A stretch of 64,000 nucleotides of DNA, from NCBI GenBank assembly GCA_028671895.1, contig JAPMAC010000221.1:6820001-6884000 (forward strand), written 5' to 3'. A program made the position numbers and the translations under genes. This document shows, one piece after another, positions 22,417 through 35,098 of this stretch (its first letter is position 1; each line of letters starts with the position of its first letter). Below the pieces are notes generated by a model. The model was not told where the DNA came from. It saw nothing but the letters and a program-made list of their open reading frames with translations, and did not search any database. This DNA is from Oenanthe sinensis (Eukaryota; Streptophyta; Magnoliopsida; Apiales; Apiaceae).

Positions 22417-23706
22417 CTAATGAATGCCTATTGTTGGAATATGTTGAATCTTAAACCAGTCTGGCCCACTCCCCTTGCTATATCTTTCTTTCACAATTGG
22501 ACACCCACGTACTCTTAGCTGTTCAAGGCAATGAGATTGGTCAAACATGGGCAAACTCTCCAAATTCTCACAATTGGTAATATATAATTCCTTGAGAGAT
22601 GGAAGGTTTGCTATTGAATCCGGGAGAGCTTTCACTCCTTTGAAATCATTTATCCACAATTCAGTCAAGGCAGGAAAGATGGGGGACAAGTGAAGTTGGT
22701 CAAACAGCGTTATTGACTTTACCTTTTCCCACCCATATAGGTGTAGCTCAACTAGGTTAGGAAATGAATTTGATAAAGAAGAAGAAGAAGAGAATGGGCA
22801 TGGGAATTCTTCTTCATCCAATTCATCATCCGAGTACAAGGGACCTAAGCTCAAATAAACAAGTGTGGAAGTCTGAATATGGGCAAATACCCCTTCTGCT
22901 TGAGATGAGAGGATTCCCTGGATGATAAGTTGTTCTAGAGCAGGTGACGACCCTTGACCTAAATTATTTATACTTATTAGTTGCGGGCAATCACATACAC
23001 AAGTAACAAGAGAGACACCAAGGGTCAGAAGTTTTAAACCATCAGTTTTCAACACCAAAATAGTCAGGTGTGTTAGGTAAGGCAGCGTATCACGAAGGAT
23101 ATAAGCCCCTGCATGTAACATTTGTACACTTTCAAAGTTTCTCTTTAGAATTGTTGGTTTTATATCTGTAACCCCTTGACGAACATGATTCACCTCTTGA
23201 CTTGCATTCAGGATTGCAGAGTGATGTTTAGATAGATCTAGTGCAAGATCATGCACTAGATCATGCATCTTGCAACTTTTAATTTTCCAAATGCATCCCT
23301 TTCTTCATCTTGTAACAAAGAATTCCATAACAGCATGTTGAAATATGTGTTGCCAATATCTTCCATATGTGCATTACCTCTCCTGGGAGGAAGGAGAAAC
23401 CCTAATGCCATCCAAATTTGTATCAACTCATCCTTATTCCTTATTAATGACAGTATCCTTAGGCATAATAGAGCAATATGCAAAACACTGTTTCAATGAA
23501 AAGAAAGGTAAATTATCATATGACAGTTTCAAGGAAGGCAATACATTTTCTGATTGCCATGTTTCGCTATTTTTGATATCTATCCACTCTTGCTCAGACT
23601 TGGACTACAATAAACCCCCGAGTGCTTTTATTGCCAGAGGCAGGCCACCACACCTTTCTACCATGCTTCTTCCCAAGGCCGCAAATGTCTGTGTCTCTAA
23701 AACTCC
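22417..23706 (-). pseudogene. NLR3: truncated and internally deleted CC-NBS-LRR gene
   Basis: Third NLR copy. It runs only from about the late NB-ARC (region of GLPLAIKALGG) to the C-terminal LRRs. Everything upstream of NLR2 residue about 340 (coiled coil, P-loop, kinase-2) is absent, because sequence switches to unrelated DNA at 23706/23707. An internal deletion equivalent to NLR2 13444-14611 (about 1.17 kb) fuses LVLKTDG to LLTLGVSL in frame, removing most LRRs. A one-base loss at about 23283 and a small insertion at about 23440 break the frame. The last 283 codons (23268-22417) remain open. Confidence 0.9.
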
Positions 23707-24697
23707 GTGTGTAAGCATGATGCTTATTTTGGTTGATATTGTTTTGTTGATAAATTTTACAATCCGGATGATTCAAGTTTGGTTTGGAAGAATTTTGTTC
23801 CATGGCGGTTTTTATTGACATTTTTGTGTAGTTTTATCCTTGTTTGGAGTTTGTGTCACTTGGACAAATGGAAAGTTTCAGTTGGATATGTGTACTTGAC
23901 TGAAGAGTCTGACACAGGCACTCCACATTCTTGCCTTCACATTAAATTGATGTGCTAGATTCCAGTACCTTATACCACCATACCCTTTTACGAGTTTTTA
24001 TTATTAGAGCAAAGGGAAAATTGCAGACATCGACTAAAATCTTGAACCTGTAATTAGTTAGCCTTTCTGTCGGTCTCTTGTGCAGTTTATGCACTGCGTT
24101 GATAAATAAATTAGTGGATTTTGACCTCTACATTTAAGGTGTGGCCATTGTGCTCATATTGGGTGTATGGTCAGTCTAAGCATGTATGAACAAACGATCA
24201 CCGTAAAATTTGTTTAGTCATATTAATGTCATAAAAATTTTAAAATGTATTACCAGTTAGCTGTTTGAATGCTAGAGAATCTGAAATAAGGACAGATGCG
24301 AAGCATCTAGATCTTTACATTAGTTGATAGATCAAAGTTCTCTTTTGAGATGAGTCAAATGTGATTGTATTTTGATCTAGTTTGTGGCTGTGGCTAGAGT
24401 TAAAAGGTTTTAAAATTTTCAAAGTCAAGCATACACATAAAGTTCTGGTTTTGCAGTGAGCATGTTGGCATTCGTTGACTTGTTGAAAACAAGATTTTTT
24501 TTCTTATGTGATACTCTGGAAACGAACTGCTAACTGGCTTGGGATCTTGACATACTGTTGGTCCCATGCCACTCAGCAAAGTGGCTGGACACTTGGAGTG
24601 CATCATGGCTTACATGTATACTATATATGGATGTTTGTAGTTTATGTTTTCAGTCTAAGCTCGTCTCTTAATTGCACTTGCAACTTTCTTTATCCAG
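23707..24697. other. Non-coding interval, likely upstream intron of the bHLH gene
   Basis: No supported ORF. A splice acceptor (TTTATCCAG) ends it at 24697. The bHLH first exon(s) are not visible; they may have been lost where NLR3 joins at 23706. Confidence 0.5.
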
Positions 24698-27385
24698 GGT
24701 TTTCAAGGACAGACAACTACAAGCACTGCAGTGACAGTGCCACATCCTCCTAACATGCGCCAAGGGTACGGGCTCGACGAGGACAAGCCTCAGTTACTCT
24801 GAATGAATATGTTTTTGCAGCTGCGTAGAGAAAGAATTGCTGAGCGAATGAGGGCCTTGCAGGAACTTGTTCCCAGCTGCAACAAGGTTTTATATAATTC
24901 TATGCATGAGTAATCAGTTTATATTAATTTTTGGCATTATTTCTGCATATGTTTAGAGTCTTGCTATGAATGATTCCACATCCTTTTCTTAAAATGTGAA
25001 CCTCTAGAAATTTTTTAACCTGACCTATATTAGTTTTACATATTGATATCTTGCTAGCAAACATGAAATTTGGAATTCTAGTGAATGTCATTACTCATGA
25101 TGATAAATGAAACAACATCAAGCATCAACATGTGATAACAATCATTGACTTGTTTTATTGAATCCTAACTACGTTTTATGAAGCAGAAATATCGTGTCAT
25201 CGGTTGGAGGGATCATCTTCTCACATATAAGTGTGTTATGTGCGCGCTATAGTTTTAATCTTGCTCAACTTAGATGGTTTGACTAATTTTTTAGCTCTAT
25301 CTTCAAAGTCAATCAAATCGTAATATAATCAAATTGAACTGGATAAAAGTTGGTAAAGTAAGATGAGAGTATTATATAATGTCATGGGAAGTGTTAAAGT
25401 AAACAGAATTGAGTATTCAAGGTTTTCTCTATTGCATATGTTTGTGGTTTAGGACCGAAAGTTAGGAGTACAATTCTTTTAGGGCAGAATAAACTGGAGC
25501 AGCAGCATCATCTTTTCAGGTTAAGCACTTAAAGTACAACATCTAATAAGAAATTGGCGAGAGAATCAACAGAAAGTGCCTGGAAACAGTCACTGACTCA
25601 TTGCTTCTCTTCCTCTGTTTGAGCACAGTGAAATTGCTGGGTCATTTCCTTCTCACAGTAGTGTTGCCATCTCACATTATGTAGTTCGTATGTAATGCTG
25701 ACGTGATGTATTCAAAATATGGTAAGCACGAAGTTAGATAATATCAACAAACAAATTCATGCTCTATGTAATACACTATCCATACATGTATATATACATA
25801 TATGATATATGTATCATGTTACTATGTTTATGTATATAAGACATTTGCAGTAATTATGTATATTGTACATATATAGTATGCAATCATAATTAACATCACT
25901 ATTCTTCTGCACTCCCTTAAAGTCCACACAAAGGAATCCCATTTATTTAATTTTTTTTTTTTTTTTGTATAGTCCACTAGTGGGACAATGTGAATTAGTT
26001 CTCCTACAAAAGGATTAAGGTAATGTACCAGCTGTATGAGAGGCATGGACACTTTTCCTATGTCAGTATGAGTGCCTGCTTCAAATATTGTATCCTTGTA
26101 CTCAAGTTAATTCTGGATTATGTACATATTTTGTAGGTAAGACCATTTTAAAGAAACGATGGAGTATAACTTTGTATTACAAAATTTTATCCAATTTAAA
26201 CTCTCAAGTCTTAAAGGTTCAGATTAAAATTGATTTATAACATGTCGCATGCTCTTGTAATGGTGCTAGTATTTCCACCATATAGAAATAATACTCTTTC
26301 CTAGTACTGATTAATCAAATATGTTCTCAGTCAGATAAGGCTGCTATGCTGGATGAAATTCTGGATTATGTAAAGTTTTTGAGGCTTCAAGTTAAGGTAT
26401 AAACTATCCTGAATGTTTAACCTTTTTTTGCTAAGTATGTTTAACCTTTTACTTAAATTAAAATACTGTGATCATGTTTATCATCAAATTTTATTGAACC
26501 TGCTTTTTCTATATTTTTAGCAGTTTATATGCCGAGTATGTCCATAAATTATTGTATAGTTTGTACTCATAGGACATGTATGGGTCTGATTTGTTTTCTG
26601 GCACAAAATTAATTCTAGATGACTTTTTGTCCTCAGTATGATCTCTTGCTACAGTTTCTAGTGCTTTGTGTGAATATAACTTTTTTACCTGATAGTTTTA
26701 CTGTGATGCAACAGCATTAATTACTATTTAAAAGGTTGTTTATAGTGTAGTTTATTTTATGTCGTTAAAATGGTTGTCAATATACTACATTACTATAAGC
26801 CTTATTATATGTCAAGAAATCTGTTATTTTGGCCTTTAGCTTTTGAAATTCAGTAAGAACTAATACAGGTCAAGATATATAGTGTTCACTAGCTTGTGTG
26901 TGAATTTCTTTCCAGTGACTTTGTTGACTATCTGGAAATTTGGTTATACATTCTATTTGGTAGGTTCTGAGCATGAGTAGGCTGGGCGGAGCGGGTGCTG
27001 TCGCACAGCTTGTGTCAGATAGTCCATTGCAGTCAGTCGAGGTAACGTGTAACTAGTTAATTACTTCTTGAGACTGAATATTTGCCGCAGACGCCCTTTT
27101 TATATCTTTATTTCAGGGTTCTTTTATATATGCTTAATGCTTTTACAATTTATTTAGGGGGGCATGATTGACAATGGAGGTGACCATCCTGTTTGGGAGA
27201 ACTGGTCAAATGATGACACAGAACAAGAAGTAGCTAAACTCATGGAAGAAGATGTTGGAGCTGCCATGCAATTTCTACAATCCAAAGCACTATGTATCAT
27301 GCCAATCTCACTAGCTGCACTGATATATCCTACTAATCAGACGGACATCTCCATTGTCAAGCCTGAGCCTCCACCTCCGTCATAG
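24698..27385 (+). pseudogene. bHLH transcription factor (UNE12/LRL-like), 5' truncated with damaged basic region
   Basis: Five exons of a nuclear bHLH factor of the UNE12/bHLH59/LRL clade. Exon 24698-about 24793: GQTTTSTAVTVPHPPNM, then, one base out of frame, PRVRARRGQA. Exon 24821-24886: LRRERIAERMRALQELVPSC. Exon 26331-26396: SDKAAMLDEILDYVKFLRL. Exon 26964-27041: VLSMSRLGGAGAVAQLVSD. Exon 27158-27385: EVAKLMEEDVGAAMQFLQSK to the end PEPPPPS. All introns from exon 2 on have GT-AG ends. In relatives RGQA is followed by TDPHSIAER before LRRER; here that block and nearly the whole intron are missing, removing the DNA-contacting His and Glu. With no first exon found, I score it as a pseudogene, though an HLH-only product is possible. 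Confidence 0.8.
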
Positions 27386-28442
27386 ACATAAAGCAAGCCG
27401 CACGTGCCTATGACGACTCCTTGACAGCGTTATGTCTCATTCTCCTTTACATCAAATCTTATCCTATAATTAAGTATCATCTTCTGTTACTTGACGTTTA
27501 CGCAATGCAATCAAAGTTATATGCTACAACTGTACTTGGCTCCTCTCCCTGGTCCTTTTGGTCTTAAAGTCTTCTTAAACAAGGTGGTTAAATGGAAGAT
27601 TATCTGAAAGTTATTTTGGTAAGGTAAGTAGCAAACACTCATCTTGTGTGAAATTGGGTTTTCCTATGGTGGCCATTGGGATGCCTACATAGAAAGTATG
27701 GATTAGTTTATGGAGTATAAATGCTTTAGATGGATAAAGAAATGTGCCTTTTGGGAAAGTAGTTGCAGAAAGATGATTTGTGCTTGACTTGTATAATTTA
27801 GTTAGTGGGAAATGTTTCTTGAAAGTAAGAAAGTACTGCTTTTCTTTTAAAATGGTAATACTATCAAGCCATGGCCCATACCTATCTGTCTAGGGATCAG
27901 CATATGGTGATTATGGGCCTAACTGATTGAAATACTTTCTACTTTATACATTGCATTTGTATTATAGGAACACTTGGTATCTGGTAATGAACCAAACTTG
28001 CATTATTACAAGCTTTTTGTATATATTTTAAAGAAATCGAGATAAACTCGTGGGATTTTCTTGTATAATTTAAGAACCAATATCTTCTGGAAAACGCAAT
28101 CATTAACATTTTAATAGATGCCTTTATTAAATTAGGACAATTTTAGAAACTGGGGTTGCTGTTATGTCGCTTTCCCTTCCCTCTGGCATAGCTTCACACA
28201 GATAGCAGTTAGATAAGTATACTGTGGTAGTTTCAGAATCCTAGAGAGTTAATATTTGATGTCTTTTTAGATTATAGGCAAGCATGATTTGGCAGGGATC
28301 TTACCCTGTCGCATTAAAATTGATACAAGATTTTGCCCTTGCATAGTGCATTTTAGATTTATCATCGTAAACTGTTTTCCCGATGTTTCGAGTTCAACTA
28401 GGAATAATATTAAGGACACTTCAAGGTTGGAAGTCTGTGAGG

Positions 28443-28748
28443 CTAGAGAGAGCAGAATCTGCAAGGCATGTATAGACATGCTACAGTTTCTAACTGGCTT
28501 GACTTTCTCCTGATTCTTTGAAGCATATGCTTCAGCCTGGAGATGTCTTGTAACTCGACTTCAGGAATAATATCAGCGAATTTGCGCTTACCATTTCTTG
28601 TTGCAATGCCATTGTCTACTGAGTGTCTAGTAACTGCTGCGCAGCCACCATTTGCTGCTGGCAAAGTATCATAGTTTTCGGAAATAAAATCCTTGACTAG
28701 GCTTTTCATTAACTGCAAGCTTAGGACCTGAGATTGAAATCTGTTCAT
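28443..28748 (-). CDS. Hypothetical 101-aa ORF, copy B
   Basis: Counterpart of 11031-11333 with a few substitutions (MNRF versus MNRV) and one added codon near the end. Same caveats: no family recognised, and coding status uncertain. Confidence 0.3.
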   Translation of the reverse strand: MNRFQSQVLSLQLMKSLVKDFISENYDTLPAANGGCAAVTRHSVDNGIATRNGKRKFADIIPEVELQDISRLKHMLQRIRRKSSQLETVACLYMPCRFCSL

Positions 28749-29165
28749 ATTGCAGATGTTATCTGTGCCACACTCAAGATCCGTATTCTGGACGTGGATT
28801 CATTTTACTCACATGCATCTATGCTTTCATTAGCTCAACTCTATTAGACTCCATCTTAGCTTTCCTGAATAAATATCCATTTCTGCACTTCCAAATACAA
28901 TCCATAAGGGATGTTTAAGGCATCACTCTTCATACCTTTTTCCATAAAGTTGCCTTAACTGTCGTCTGTCTACTTTCATTCAAATATTAGATTTAGGATT
29001 TGGAGGTGAACAAGTAAAATTTGCTTTACTTTTAACTCCTTTTTTCTGTTTAGTTTAAATTAATTGAAGTGAAAATCTGAGGTTATAAAAGTTTTCTATA
29101 AAAAATATTTAATGACATTTTTATAATAATTAATATCAAATTTTTATATTTATAAATAACTTTTA

Positions 29166-29167
<2 letters not shown>

Positions 29168-29258
<91 letters not shown>
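29168..29258. repeat. (TA)n microsatellite, copy B
   Basis: About 45 uninterrupted TA units, more than twice the length of the copy A locus at 11735-11773. Confidence 0.95.
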
Positions 29259-29259
<1 letters not shown>

Positions 29260-29334
29260 TATATAGTAAACTGAGATAACCCTAAAAAACAATAACTTTT
29301 TTATCTAATATAATAAAGGGGTTTTTTGAAGAGT

Positions 29335-29705
29335 ACTTGAGGATAAATTTTTTTTGCAAAAATACTGATTGTTTTTAAAATATTTTGCAAAAATACACTT
29401 TTAAATTATTTTTTTTGCAAAAATACCATTTTTTTTAATTTGTTTTGCAAAAATACGATTTGCAATTTTGCAACAATATTTGTAATAGGAATCAATCGAA
29501 ATCGATCACAAATGCAACTTTAAAATTTAGTAAAAATAATTATTTTTTGGTTACATTTATGGTTGCATTTTGAAAAACAAGTTGCATCCGGTTGATTTTG
29601 GTTGCAAACCGTATTTTTGCAAAAAACAAAAATCAGAAAATGGTAAAATCATTAAAAAAACTTTAAAAAAAAAATTAGTATTTTTGATAATTTCCCTATA
29701 ATAAA
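29335..29705. repeat. AT-rich MITE-like repeat, copy B
   Basis: Counterpart of 11840-12230, with the GCAAAAATAC repeats better preserved. Confidence 0.4.
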
Positions 29706-29995
29706 TACATATAAATATACATAATGTCAAGTTTACTTCTGCAGTGTGTTTAAATTTTGTACGTGAAGCTTTAGATAATCTATCTATTTACGTTTTTTTT
29801 ATAATAAATATGAATTTTTATAAAAAAAAACTACTTATAAATGTGAATAAAATATATTTTTTGAATTCAAATCAAAATTCTAGTTTTAATTCTCTTTATT
29901 AAGTTAAGGGTACAAAATAGTTTCCAAATGTTATAAGGTTCTGTGAGTTTTTCTCTCCTTTTCTTTTTTGAGTTCTGTGAGAGGCATTCGTGCAA

Positions 29996-31169
29996 ATGGC
30001 AAACGAAGATAATATTGATGAGGTTATGGCAGACTTGAATATCTCAAATGAGGAGAATGAGGAGTTGGTGTTTGAGGAGGAGATTGAGGAGGCTGGGAAC
30101 AGATTCGAGCTTTGTTTGGTGGGTCGGTTCCTCACGGAGAAGAATATAAATGTGAGGGCAATGAAATCTAAGATGGCTGATATCTGGAGACCGACCATGG
30201 GAATCAGTATTAAGACATTGATAGCGGGACTTTTTTTTTCCAGTTCTACCATAAGGATGACATGAATTGGATGATGAGTAATGGGCCATGGTCGTTCGAT
30301 AGTGCAACTCTGGTAACTAGTGTTATTCCAGGTGGGGGGATCCTACGAAAGTGCCGCTTAACGAGGTTGAGTTCTGGATTCAGATATATGATTTACCTAG
30401 CGGATTCATGGCAGAGTCTGTTGGAAAACAATTTGGGAATTTTTTTAGAGCTTTTGTGATGTATGATCTGAGCAATAATTCAAGCATATGGAGGGAGTAT
30501 ATGCGTTTGAAAATAAAGGTGGATGTGAGAGTCCCATTGAAACGTAAGAAAAAGATATGCAGGAAAGATAAATCTGAGTTTGTAGTCAATTGCAAGTACG
30601 AGAAGTTGGCTGATTTTTGCTTCGTTTGTGGTTTGTTAACGCATACTGAACGTTTTTGTAAGAAGAAGTTTGAAGGAGGAGTGGACAATATAGTCAGAGA
30701 GTGGGGGAGTTGGCTTCGTGCACCACCACGGAGGATGGCGGAGCAAGGGAGGAGCAAATGGCTCCGTGATGAGGGGGATGATGGTTGGGGAGGAAAATAC
30801 GGAGGTGATAAAAATCAGGGCTCTCAAAATTTGAATTCAGCGGGATTGGAGGAGGCTAACAGACAGAAGGGAAAAGTAGTGGGTGGAGGGGCGCATGTTA
30901 CGGGATTAATTCAAAAAGGAGTAATAAGAGGAATTGATGAGGAGGGAAATCTGGGTTCAAAATCGAATATTGGGCCTAACTTAAATGAGTTGGATGGGCT
31001 GGATTTAGAGGAGAGGAAACGCAAAAGGATTGGGCTGTCTGAAACTATGGACTTTGATGGTAATTTTAATATTTCACAATCAGATTCTGGGTTTTCTAAA
31101 GCTGATTGCACAGAATCTTCATCTACTTTATTGGCTAAGCTTGCTCAGCAAGCTAGCCAAGCCCAATGA
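29996..31169 (+). pseudogene. LINE ORF1 (DUF4283 / zinc-knuckle gag-like)
   Basis: RNA-binding ORF1 protein of plant L1 elements. It starts at ATG 29996 (MANEDNIDEVMADLN), the first ATG after the element's 5' end. A DUF4283-like segment (LCLVGRFLTEKNINVRAMK, WSFDSATLV, EFWIQIYDLPSGFM) is broken by frameshifts near 30240 and 30350. The zinc knuckle CFVCGLLTHTERFC (CX2CX4HX4C) is intact. The remainder is a glycine- and charge-rich tail ending at 31169, overlapping the ORF2 start by four bases (ATGA), a usual arrangement for these elements. Confidence 0.9.
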
Positions 31170-34100
31170 GTTGTTTAAGTTGGAACTGTAGGGGTTTAGG
31201 CAAGGCCCGTACAGTTCGAGTTCTCAACGATCTTATTAGAGATCGTAAGCCTGATGTTCTGTTTTTAATGGAAACTATTTATGTTGCAAGCAAGATAGAG
31301 GAGTTAAGAATTATGTTAGGATTTTCTCAATGTTTTTCAGTAGATCGTATTGGTAGGAGTGGGAGTTTGGCAGTGTTCTGGAAGAATTTTGTGGATTGTA
31401 GTATCACAGGGTATTCCCAGAATCATTTAGATTTGGTATTTCAGGAGAATAATGTGCAAAAGTAGAGGTTAACATGCTTTTATGGGTATCCTGAACGTAC
31501 GAGAAGGAAGGAGTCTTGGGGGTTAATTTGTCACCTGGCTAAGGTTTCGACTTTACCTTGGTGCATTATAGGCGATTTCAACGACTTATTATACAATTCA
31601 GATAAAAAAGGAATCCATCCTCATCCAGAATCATTGATGAGAGGGTTTAGAACTGCGTTGGAAGATAGCTTGCTTTCTGAATTAGATTTACATGGTGGTT
31701 ACTTTACCTGGGAGAAGAGTAGGGGTACTAGCGATTGGGCCCAGGAGAGGTTAGATAGAGCTTTTGCGAATACGGATTGGAGGGCCAAGTTCCCCTTGTG
31801 TAAATTAACAGTTCACACGACAGCAGCCTCAGATCATGATGCAATTCAACTGGAGCTTATGAGTGTTGCTGTTTCTAAGCGAGTGTTTAGGTTCAAATTT
31901 GAGAACACATGGCTTAAGGAGCCATCGTTTATTAAGGATGTGGTAGAGCACTGGGAGAATATCCCTGCTTCTCATTTGTTACTAAAGCTTATGTCTATCT
32001 CGAAGTTCATGGGGAAGTGGGGAAGGGTCTTTTTTAATAAGTTTAAGGAGAAAGTTAAAGAATAGAAGGCACTTCTTGACTCTTTGAGGGATAAGAGTGA
32101 TGATCAGAGTGTCAAACAATTTTTTGTTGAGCGTGACAAGCTTAATGAGATCCTAATGCATGAAGAGATTTATTGGAAGCAGCGAGCGAAATTATTTTGG
32201 CTTAGAGAAGGAGATGAGAACACAAAGTTTTTCCATGCGAGTGCATCAGCAAGGAAGAAGGCTAATCGTATTAGTTTCCTGATGACAGATGAGGGAGTTA
32301 GAGTGGACCAGAATAAAGAGATGGGTGAATTAGTTCGTGAGTATTTTCAGAATGTTTTTGCTGACCCGTGATAAAGGAGATCAAATGTCATAGCTGCCAG
32401 CCCAAGAGTGGTGTCGAATGAGCATAATAATCCTTTGACAAAGGAGGTATCTTTTGAGGAATTTACCATTGCAGTGAATCAGATGCATCCTGATAAGGCA
32501 TCAGGTCCAGATGGTTTAAACCCAGCCTTTTTTCAGAACTTTTGGAGTGTCTTGGGAAAGGAAGTGTTTGAGTTCTGTAAAGATTGGCTCCAAGGTAACT
32601 TGTTTCCTGCAGAGTTGAACAATACTAATATAGTGCTCATACCTAAAAAGGAGAATGCTTGTTCATTGAAAGATTTAAGACCAATTGCTCTTTGTAATGT
32701 GTTATATAAGATTATGGCTAAAGTTCTTGCGAATAGGCTGAAGGGTATCTTGCCAGGTTTTATATCAGAAAAGTAATCGGCGTTCGTCCCTAGGAGAAGC
32801 ATTACAAACAATGTCCTAGTAGCTTTTGAAGTTATTCATCATATGAGAGGGGAAAAAAGAGGGCAGGTGGGGGATGTTGCTTTAAAGTTGGATATTAGTA
32901 AAGCGTACGACAGGGTTGACTGGAAGTATTTGAGACAGAGGATGCAATCATTAGGTTTTTGTAATAAATGGATTGGGTGGATTATGAGGTGTGTGTCAAC
33001 TATTTCGTATGAGATATGTTTCAATGGTATGTCTGTTGGACCGATTACTCCGAGAAGGGGACTCCGTCAAGGTGATCCCTTGTCTCCGTATCTGTTCTTG
33101 TTCTGTGTGGAGGGTCTTTCTAATTCACTGGATAATGCATATGAGGAGGGGAGAATTCATGATTGTCGTGTTAGTCCAGGTGCTCCTGAGGTTACTCACC
33201 TCCTTTTTGCATATGACAGATTCCTCTTCTTTAAAGCATTGAGTGAGTCAGGCTGTGAATTATCAGAAGTCAGGGACTTTTTATAGTTCTAATATGAGGA
33301 GGGACAAACAGTTGGCTCTTTCTGTGATTTTGGGAGTTCATAATGATATTTTGAATAGTAACTATCTGGGGTTACCCTCATTAGTGGAAAGATCGAAGAG
33401 AAGAGTGTTTGGCTTCTTGAAGGAAAGAATCTGTAAGCGGATAGATGGATGGAAAGCAAAGCCTACATCGAGAGCAGGGAAATTAGTTTTGATTAAAAAT
33501 GTAGCTCAATCAATACCGTCATACTGTATGTCGTGTTTTTTGCTACCTAAATCTATGACTTTGGAGATCGAAAGAATTTTCAATAATTTCTGGTGGCAAA
33601 AGGGAGTGAAGTGGTTATCTTGGGATAGTATGAGTATGGCAAAAGGCAGAGGGGGGTTGGATTTCTGAAGTTTATATGGTTTCAACTTAGCACTTCTGGG
33701 AAAACATGTGTGGAGATGCATTCAGAATCCTGAGTTGTTAGTTTCGAGAGTTCTTAAAGCGAGGTATTTTCCAAATGTGCATATGTTGAGGGCTAGCAAA
33801 GGGCAGGGGTCAAGTTTTATTTGGACAGGGATCTGGCAAGCAAAGGAGGCGCTGGCTGGTGGTTTTCGGTGGGTTGTAGGAGATGGCTAGAGTATATTAG
33901 CAACGCAAGATCCATGGTTTGCTAAGAAGAGGGATTATAAAGTTGAGAATTTACAGTTGTACGAGGGAAGGCAAGATACTGTATCGACTTTGTTCCATCC
34001 TGGTACCAAAACTTAGGACTTTCAAAAAGTTTATGAGCTGTTTAGCAGTGATGATGCTAATGCCATTCTGGCAACGTGTGTGCCGCAACGACCTATTGTT

Positions 34101-34973
34101 GATAGAATGGTGTGGTCCAAGTCTACTGATGGAATATATAATGTGAAGACTGGATATAGAATGTGGCATGATCAAAATGTTGGAAGCTCTATGTGTACTC
34201 AATCTGGTGGTTGAAATAAAATCTGGAGGTTATCTCTCCCTCATAAAGTGAAAATCTTTTTATGGCGCTTTTATCGCAACAACATTCCAGTGCGGAATAG
34301 GTTAAGATTGAAAGGCGTGGATTTACCAATTATATGTCCTATGTGTAATGCGGATGTTGAGCATCTTTTGCACATCTTCTTTGACTATCAATTTGCTAGT
34401 AGCTGCTGGGCTTCTGTGGGTTTAACATATGATATGAGTGAGGATTATTTCGCACCAACCTGGCTGCTAAAAAAATTAGAAGAGGCAAGGCATGATGAGA
34501 TCATAAAGATTTGTATAGTGTTATGGGGAATTTGGTTTTGGCGGAATAAAAAGGTTTGGGAAGACAGATCGGTGAACCCAGCTATAGTGATGGAGAGCAG
34601 TCTTAATACAGTCAAGGAGTGGAAGGAAGCCAGGAGGGGCACAGAGGGAAGGATTACTGATAGAAAGGGAAGTGGGTTGATGAATGGTAAATGGAAACCT
34701 CCAGACCTGGGCAAGCTTAAGATTAACGTGGACGCATCGGTTTTTGCTGGTGCTAATACATTCTCCATCGGTATGGTCCTTCGTGATCATGGTGGTGTGT
34801 TTCTCGAAGGTAGGAATCTAGCTTTCCCTTGTCCTTCATTTGTCTTCGAGGCTGAGTGTATTGGGGTCAGAGAAGAACTGTCATGGATTATGACGCTTCA
34901 CATTAAAAGGGTGGCAGTGGAGTCAGACTATTTGCTCATTAAAATACTGTACATAGCAGAGTCATGCTTATGA
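31166..34973 (+). pseudogene. LINE ORF2 (endonuclease, reverse transcriptase, RNase H)
   Basis: Starts MSCLSWNCRGLGKARTVR (AP endonuclease), with further endonuclease blocks IGDFNDLLY, RLDRAFAN and SDHDAIQLEL. Reverse transcriptase follows: PDKASGPDGL, LRPIALCNVLYKI, LKLDISKAYDRVDW, GLRQGDPLSPYLF. Then come zf-RVT (KIFLWRFYRNNIPV, CPMCNADVEHLLHIFF) and a plant RNase H domain with INVDASV, EAECIGVREEL and VESD. Nonsense codons at 31463, 32063 and 32774, frameshifts near 32370 and 33240, and several later stops break it. The catalytic LLFADD box reads LLFAYD, so polymerase function would be lost even without the stops. Confidence 0.9.
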
Positions 34974-35098
34974 GTGCATGTATTTAGTCTTGTTCGTGTG
35001 ACAAGTTTTTATCATCTAATAGATTCTTTCTTTTCATATGTGTTATTCAAACTATAGAATATAACAAATCAAATTCGGAGAAGTTATATGCAAGGTTA

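Larger units (their letters stand above)
27270..29942. repeat. Segmental duplication block 2, copy B
   Basis: Second copy of 9838-12640: bHLH tail, 3' flank, hypothetical ORF, (TA)n, AT-rich repeat. It stops at GGTTCTG where the LINE begins. Confidence 0.9.
29943..35040 (+). mobile_element. LINE (L1-type) retrotransposon, nearly full length, inactive
   Basis: Inserted in the bHLH downstream flank: the copy A sequence continues across the site at 12526, whereas here LINE sequence starts directly after GGTTCTG. It carries a gag-like ORF1 and an ORF2 with endonuclease, reverse transcriptase, zf-RVT and RNase H. No poly-A tail or target-site duplication was seen, so the right end is approximate and may be truncated before the second LINE fragment at 35099. 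Confidence 0.9.

Noticed and set aside
30044..30307. Minus-strand ORFs across the LINE and the retroelements
   Set aside because: They are antisense shadows of clear ORF1/ORF2, gag and pol frames, without motifs of their own.
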